Positions 60,270 to 64,000 of a stretch of DNA of 64,000 nt are shown piece by piece; the stretch's first letter is position 1, and each line of letters starts with the position of its first letter. The stretch comes from Aquanectria penicillioides (lineage: Eukaryota; Ascomycota; Sordariomycetes; Hypocreales; Nectriaceae): positions 2,299,001-2,363,000 of the forward strand of contig PYIU01000005.1 in the NCBI GenBank assembly GCA_003415625.1, given 5' to 3'. A program made the translations under genes and the position numbers. The notes under the pieces are model-generated. The model searched no databases. It saw only the letters and a program-made list of their open reading frames with translations, and had not been told where the DNA came from.

Positions 60270-61520
60270 ATGGCCTCCGCTCAGCCTGACGAGGTCTCTC
60301 CTTCCACTCCTATGGAAGGAGTCACATCTTCTGCTCAGGGGCCAGAGACCCGTCCTTCAGAAACTCCACATATCCCTTCAGCATCGTCGGAGAAGGACAG
60401 CACCCTTACTTCCACAGGTGCTCCTCAGCCGCCCATGTCCAAGAACGCACTGAAGCGCTTGAGAAAGCAGCAGGAATGGGAGGACGGCAAGGACGCTCGC
60501 AAGAAACAGCGCAAGGAGAAGCGCCAGGCCACCAGAATTCGCAAGCGCGAGGAGAAAGCCGCACTTGTGGCTCAGGGCCTGGACCCGTATGCTCTCACGC
60601 CTCGGAAACCCGCGTCAATCAACGTCCCCGTTTCCATCATCTTTGACTGCGAATTTGAGCAATACATGTTGCCCAAGGAGATTATTTCCCTGGGCAGCCA
60701 AATCACTAGGTCGTACTCGGAGAACAAATCGGCCAAGTACCGCCCTCACCTGTGGGTTTCTGGGTGGACCGGCATTCTGGCACAGCGCTTTCGAGACGTG
60801 CTGGAGGACAAACACAAGAACTGGAAGGGCATCGATTTTCTCGAGGGCGACTTTGTCAACTGTGCGGAAAAGGCCCGCGAGCTGATGAAGTCGAACGGAG
60901 GAAAGATCACAGATGCTCTTAAAAGGAGCATAGACGAACGGATCCCCTGGGTTCGCGATGAGCAGGATCCCCTACCCCTGCCTGAGCCAGAGCCCGAGCC
61001 CAGAGAAGAGTACAAGGACATCGTCTATCTCTCCTCGGACTCCCCTTACACCCTCGACCGCCTTGAGCCCAACACAAGCTATGTTATTGGCGGACTTGTC
61101 GACAAGAACCGTGAAAAGGGCATTTGCTACAAGCGAGCCCGAGAACGGGGCATTCGGACTGCGCGGTTACCCATCGGCCAGTACATGGTGATGCAGAGCA
61201 GACAAGTCCTCGCGACGAATCACGTCGTAGAAATTATGCTCAAGTGGCTCGAGTACGAGAACTGGGGCGATGCCTTCCTGAGCGTCATTCCCAAACGCAA
61301 GGGAGGCCAGTTGAGGAAACAGGATAATACCACCGGTGAGACACCTGCGGAGCAGGCGCCTGAGGAAGATGAGGAGCAAGACGAGGATGACGGTGTCGAT
61401 GATGAAAACGAGGACGAGGAAGAGCATCCTACAAACGAGCCTCACACCGAGGATGCAGGTGGCAAAGAGGGTGCCCCTAAACCAATCGCTGAAGAGGGCG
61501 AGGCCGTTACAAAATCATAG
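60270..61520 (+). CDS. TRM10: tRNA (guanine-9-N1)-methyltransferase TRM10
   Basis: A single-exon protein of 416 residues that uses S-adenosylmethionine to methylate N1 of G9 in tRNAs. A Ser/Pro-rich N-terminus and a Lys/Arg-rich helix (KDARKKQRKEKRQATRIRKR, tRNA binding) precede the SPOUT domain. Visible marks are SIIFDCEFEQYM, VYLSSDSPYTLDRLEPNTSY, GGLVDKNREKG (the conserved Asp loop), RTARLPIGQYM and ATNHVVEIMLKWLEYENWGD. The C-terminus is a long acidic tail (DEEQDEDDGVDDENEDEEE). The ATG at 60270 is the first in frame and is followed by continuous coding. It is convergent with PRI1 with only 98 bp between stops. Confidence 0.95.
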   Translation: MASAQPDEVSPSTPMEGVTSSAQGPETRPSETPHIPSASSEKDSTLTSTGAPQPPMSKNALKRLRKQQEWEDGKDARKKQRKEKRQATRIRKREEKAALVAQGLDPYALTPRKPASINVPVSIIFDCEFEQYMLPKEIISLGSQITRSYSENKSAKYRPHLWVSGWTGILAQRFRDVLEDKHKNWKGIDFLEGDFVNCAEKARELMKSNGGKITDALKRSIDERIPWVRDEQDPLPLPEPEPEPREEYKDIVYLSSDSPYTLDRLEPNTSYVIGGLVDKNREKGICYKRARERGIRTARLPIGQYMVMQSRQVLATNHVVEIMLKWLEYENWGDAFLSVIPKRKGGQLRKQDNTTGETPAEQAPEEDEEQDEDDGVDDENEDEEEHPTNEPHTEDAGGKEGAPKPIAEEGEAVTKS

Positions 61521-61618
61521 AATTATAGAACCCGTATTGTGCCATAATACGCCAACCAATTACACCCAAATACCAGTTTATATACAGTGTCATGAGGCTT
61601 TAACCGTTCATTACGTCT

Positions 61619-63276
61619 TTAGAAATCCATAGACTCCTCGTCCCGCTCCCTTTTGACCTTGACGTCTCGCTCATCCTTGATCAAACCGTTCACGAAAAGC
61701 CTAAACTGGTCGATGTATGGCTTCAAGCTCGTCTTCTCCCAGTCGGAAATGGCTTTGCCGCTGTCGCCCTCGCCATCGTCCTTCCAGGCATCAATCTCAG
61801 CAAGGAGGGATTGCACCGTTGGGACCTCAATGGGATCAAACTCGTCCAGCTTCTTCGTGTTGATGGGCACACACACTCGCCCGGTTCCAGGATGTACCAC
61901 AAAGGGACTCTTGAGCAAATGGTTCAACTTCTTGCTGACTTCGATATCCAGTCTGGGGTAAGTGTACTCCAAAACAATATCCTGCTTGGCTTCCAGCAGA
62001 GCCCTGGCATCGAGATGCTTGCTGGCACCACTCTTGGCTACAGTGTCGATATCGGCCCACTTCGATGTAGAAGCACGACCAGGGGCAGCGTCCCATTTCT
62101 TACGTAGGGATTCATTGAGGTTACGGTCGGGGAGGAGCTGCAACAATTTTTCTGCTTGCTCGGAGCTGGCCCAGGGATCCTGGACCTCGAGAACATCCTC
62201 TTGGAAATGGCCCTTCAGGATGTCAAGACTTCGACTACTGTGCGTTAGTCGCGAAACTAGCAAAATAATTCTTTCGAGTGGAACTTACGCCAAATGAGGG
62301 TGCAGCGGTCTTCTCAGGTTGACCTTCTTGCCGGACTGAGCACCTCCCTTGACCACCTCCAGGTAACCCGCAATCGACCTTCGCTTCTGGTCATCCATGC
62401 TGCGAACCTTCTTGTCGCAAACCCAGGCGTGGGCACCACGTCGACCAGAATACACCCACATGATGTGCTTGAAACCAAAGTCCTCCCGCAACGAGGCGTC
62501 GACGACCTTGATCGCCATGGTCATAAACTGCCAGCATTTGATGCAAATGTTGGCCTTGTCACAGCAGGTTCGGACATCGTCGTAATCTGTCAAATCGATA
62601 TCGAAACACAATTCCTTGGCGAGGGGCTTGATCTTGATGGTTTTGCGATCGCGAGGGTTGGCAGAGTAGACGGGGCCGATTTCGAAACGGGATGGCATCA
62701 GCCGGAGGACATCTTTGCGGAGACTATATATTGTAAGCCTTTAATCTTTCTAGATAGTCCATGGTAGCGCGTACAGATCGGCGGTGGTGAAAGACTGGTA
62801 TCGGAGGTAGGCATCGTTCTGGAGGGTGAAAGCAAACTCTCGGTTGGCAAAGTCGTTGGTGGGCGTCGGACTGTGGTTGAGCCACTGGAAGAGATAGCGC
62901 CAAGGGAACAGGCGCTGGTAAAAACTTCGCATGACCTCGGGATCTGAGGCATTCAAGGCGGTGATGTCGCTGTATTATACGTTAGCACATGTGTGACTCT
63001 CTATCTCGAATTGCGGGGACCTAACGTGGGCGATTGAGGGGCGAACTGAGAGCTAGGTTGGACAGGAGCAGAGCTGGGGAACTCGTCGTCTGACTCGACG
63101 TCATCAAACAGGTCCTCGAGCTTCTTGATGTCTTTCTTGGCATCTTCATCTTCGGCCATATCAACGTCGGCGGCGGGCGCGGGGGCTGCCTCACTGGAGA
63201 TGCTAGTCTCCTCAGTGGGCTCGTCTTTAACAGCGGCTGGGGACGACATGGCTTCCGGTGTGAGTGAATGGGGCAT
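61619..63276 (-). CDS. PRI1: DNA primase small (catalytic) subunit PRI1
   Basis: Catalytic subunit of the polymerase alpha-primase complex that makes RNA primers for replication. Four exons join in frame to 499 residues (63276-63026, 62969-62775, 62723-62289, 62237-61619). An acidic N-terminus (KKLEDLFDDVESDDEFP) is followed by VMRSFYQRLFPWRYLFQWLN, FANREFAFTL, RKDVLRLMPSRFEIGPVYS and the metal-binding aspartates in ELCFDIDLTDYDD. The zinc-site cysteines CCDKANICIKCW and the nucleotide-binding motif YSGRRGAHAWVCD come next. The in-frame ATG at 63249 is an alternative start. Cell-cycle boxes lie upstream. Confidence 0.95.
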
Positions 63277-63429
63277 TGTGCCTTGAGGGTTTGAGGAGAG
63301 AAGGGCCAGCTGCGAGGAGAAGAAGGAAATACCCAATCTTCGCAGTTGGAGTTGGTGTTGGTGTTACTGGGTGTCTCAGCGATGGAGCGGCGGGAAGTTC
63401 AAAGTGGCTGCGGGACGATGCGCGTCAAG

Positions 63430-63445
63430 ACGCGTCTTTTCGCGT
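63430..63445 (-). promoter_or_regulatory. MCB/SCB-like cell-cycle boxes upstream of PRI1
   Basis: ACGCGT (63430-63435) and, on the minus strand, ACGCGAAAA (63437-63445) lie 154-169 bp before the PRI1 ATG, the same pair of elements at a similar distance as at MSH2. Confidence 0.55.
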
Positions 63446-64000
63446 AAAGCGAAATTTGGGGACGAGATGGTGCTGGAGGTACGTACCTCTCTCTCACTAC
63501 TCTACGGAGGACTCCGACCCATGTCCGTCATCACTACTCCGTGCAATCCAAACTTGCCTGTCTGGGGAGAGAAAACAAGTCAAAGTATCCCCCCCCCCCC
63601 AAAAAAAAAATACATTTATCATTTGTTCCATACCAAGTCTGTCACAGTCTTGCAGGTCGGGATTTATGTCAAAAGTCCGATCCCACTCCAAGGCGGAGCT
63701 CCGCAATTGGATCCGGCATTTTCGTTTTTCTCCATTTCCCGCTAGAACAGCGAAATATCGTGCATGCTACCTTCGCATGTTAATAAGGCTGTACACTAGC
63801 TTAAGCATAAACTAGAACTAGTACTGTGAATACTCCTGTACATCCGCTCCTGTAGCCATTCACACAGTCGCTTTGCTGGTGCTGAAGCTCATAGCCTCCG
63901 GTTTTGCCTGACTCCCCAAGTCCCCATGCTGCCAGCGCCTACATCAGAAGGCCTCTACAATTTGCCCAGTATAGCACTTACACCAGCTTCACTACAGGCA
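63446..64000. other. Gene-free right edge
   Basis: About 550 bp with a C12/A10 tract (63589-63610) and no supportable gene; the neighbouring gene, if any, lies beyond the window. Confidence 0.5.

Noticed and set aside
1..64000. tRNA, 5S rRNA or CRISPR-like arrays.
   Set aside because: I scanned by eye for cloverleaf, 5S-like and spaced-repeat patterns and saw none; a tRNAscan or Rfam search would be decisive.

Overview
The window is nuclear DNA of a filamentous ascomycete (Pezizomycotina, most likely Sordariomycetes). The evidence is short GT..AG introns of about 45-70 bp with CTAAC-type branch points, fungal versions of housekeeping genes, and a 20-kb block whose transposon remains carry saturated C:G to T:A changes at CpA, the mark of repeat-induced point mutation (RIP). 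I cannot name the species.

Left gene region (1-20.6 kb). This holds the 5' part of MSH2 (minus strand, cut by the window edge), a seven-exon ZIP zinc transporter with three zinc-response-like sites upstream, an eleven-exon secreted subtilisin-like protease on the minus strand, and a small conserved-looking protein of unknown function (14.0 kb). Next come an 886-bp inverted-repeat DNA element with an almost pure A+T core (14.8-15.7 kb) and an intronless trypsin-fold protease-like ORF with no start codon of its own (18.6-20.6 kb). Long gene-free stretches (1.3-3.5, 9.2-13.6 and 15.7-18.6 kb) hold mostly simple repeats.

Transposon block (20.66-47.80 kb). Four LTR elements can be delimited from LTR pairs and target-site duplications (TSDs). 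A Ty1/copia element on the minus strand (20660-27441, TSD GTTCT, LTRs differing at 1 of 230 positions) lies 125 bp from an older copia element on the plus strand (27577-47802, TSD CAAAG/TAAAG). The older element has been invaded by a Ty3/gypsy element on the minus strand (29857-37776, TSD CCCTT) and by a second, heavily RIP-mutated copy of the first copia family on the plus strand (40432-47222, TSD CCTTT). The less mutated copy carries, between pol and its 3' LTR, what looks like a spliced four-exon gene on the opposite strand (21610-22184) with its own TATA box. The layout is present in both copies. This is the most novel item in the window.

Right gene region (48.7-63.3 kb). This holds a Kid/KIF22-like chromokinesin and mitochondrial AIM24, divergent over a 423-bp promoter; an MFS monocarboxylate-type transporter; a complex I Tim17-family subunit; tRNA m1G9 methyltransferase TRM10; and the DNA primase small subunit PRI1, convergent with TRM10. 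MSH2 at the left edge and PRI1 at the right edge both carry ACGCGT and CGCGAAA boxes about 155-205 bp upstream, which fits shared G1/S control. Otherwise the genes are unrelated neighbours, not a pathway cluster.
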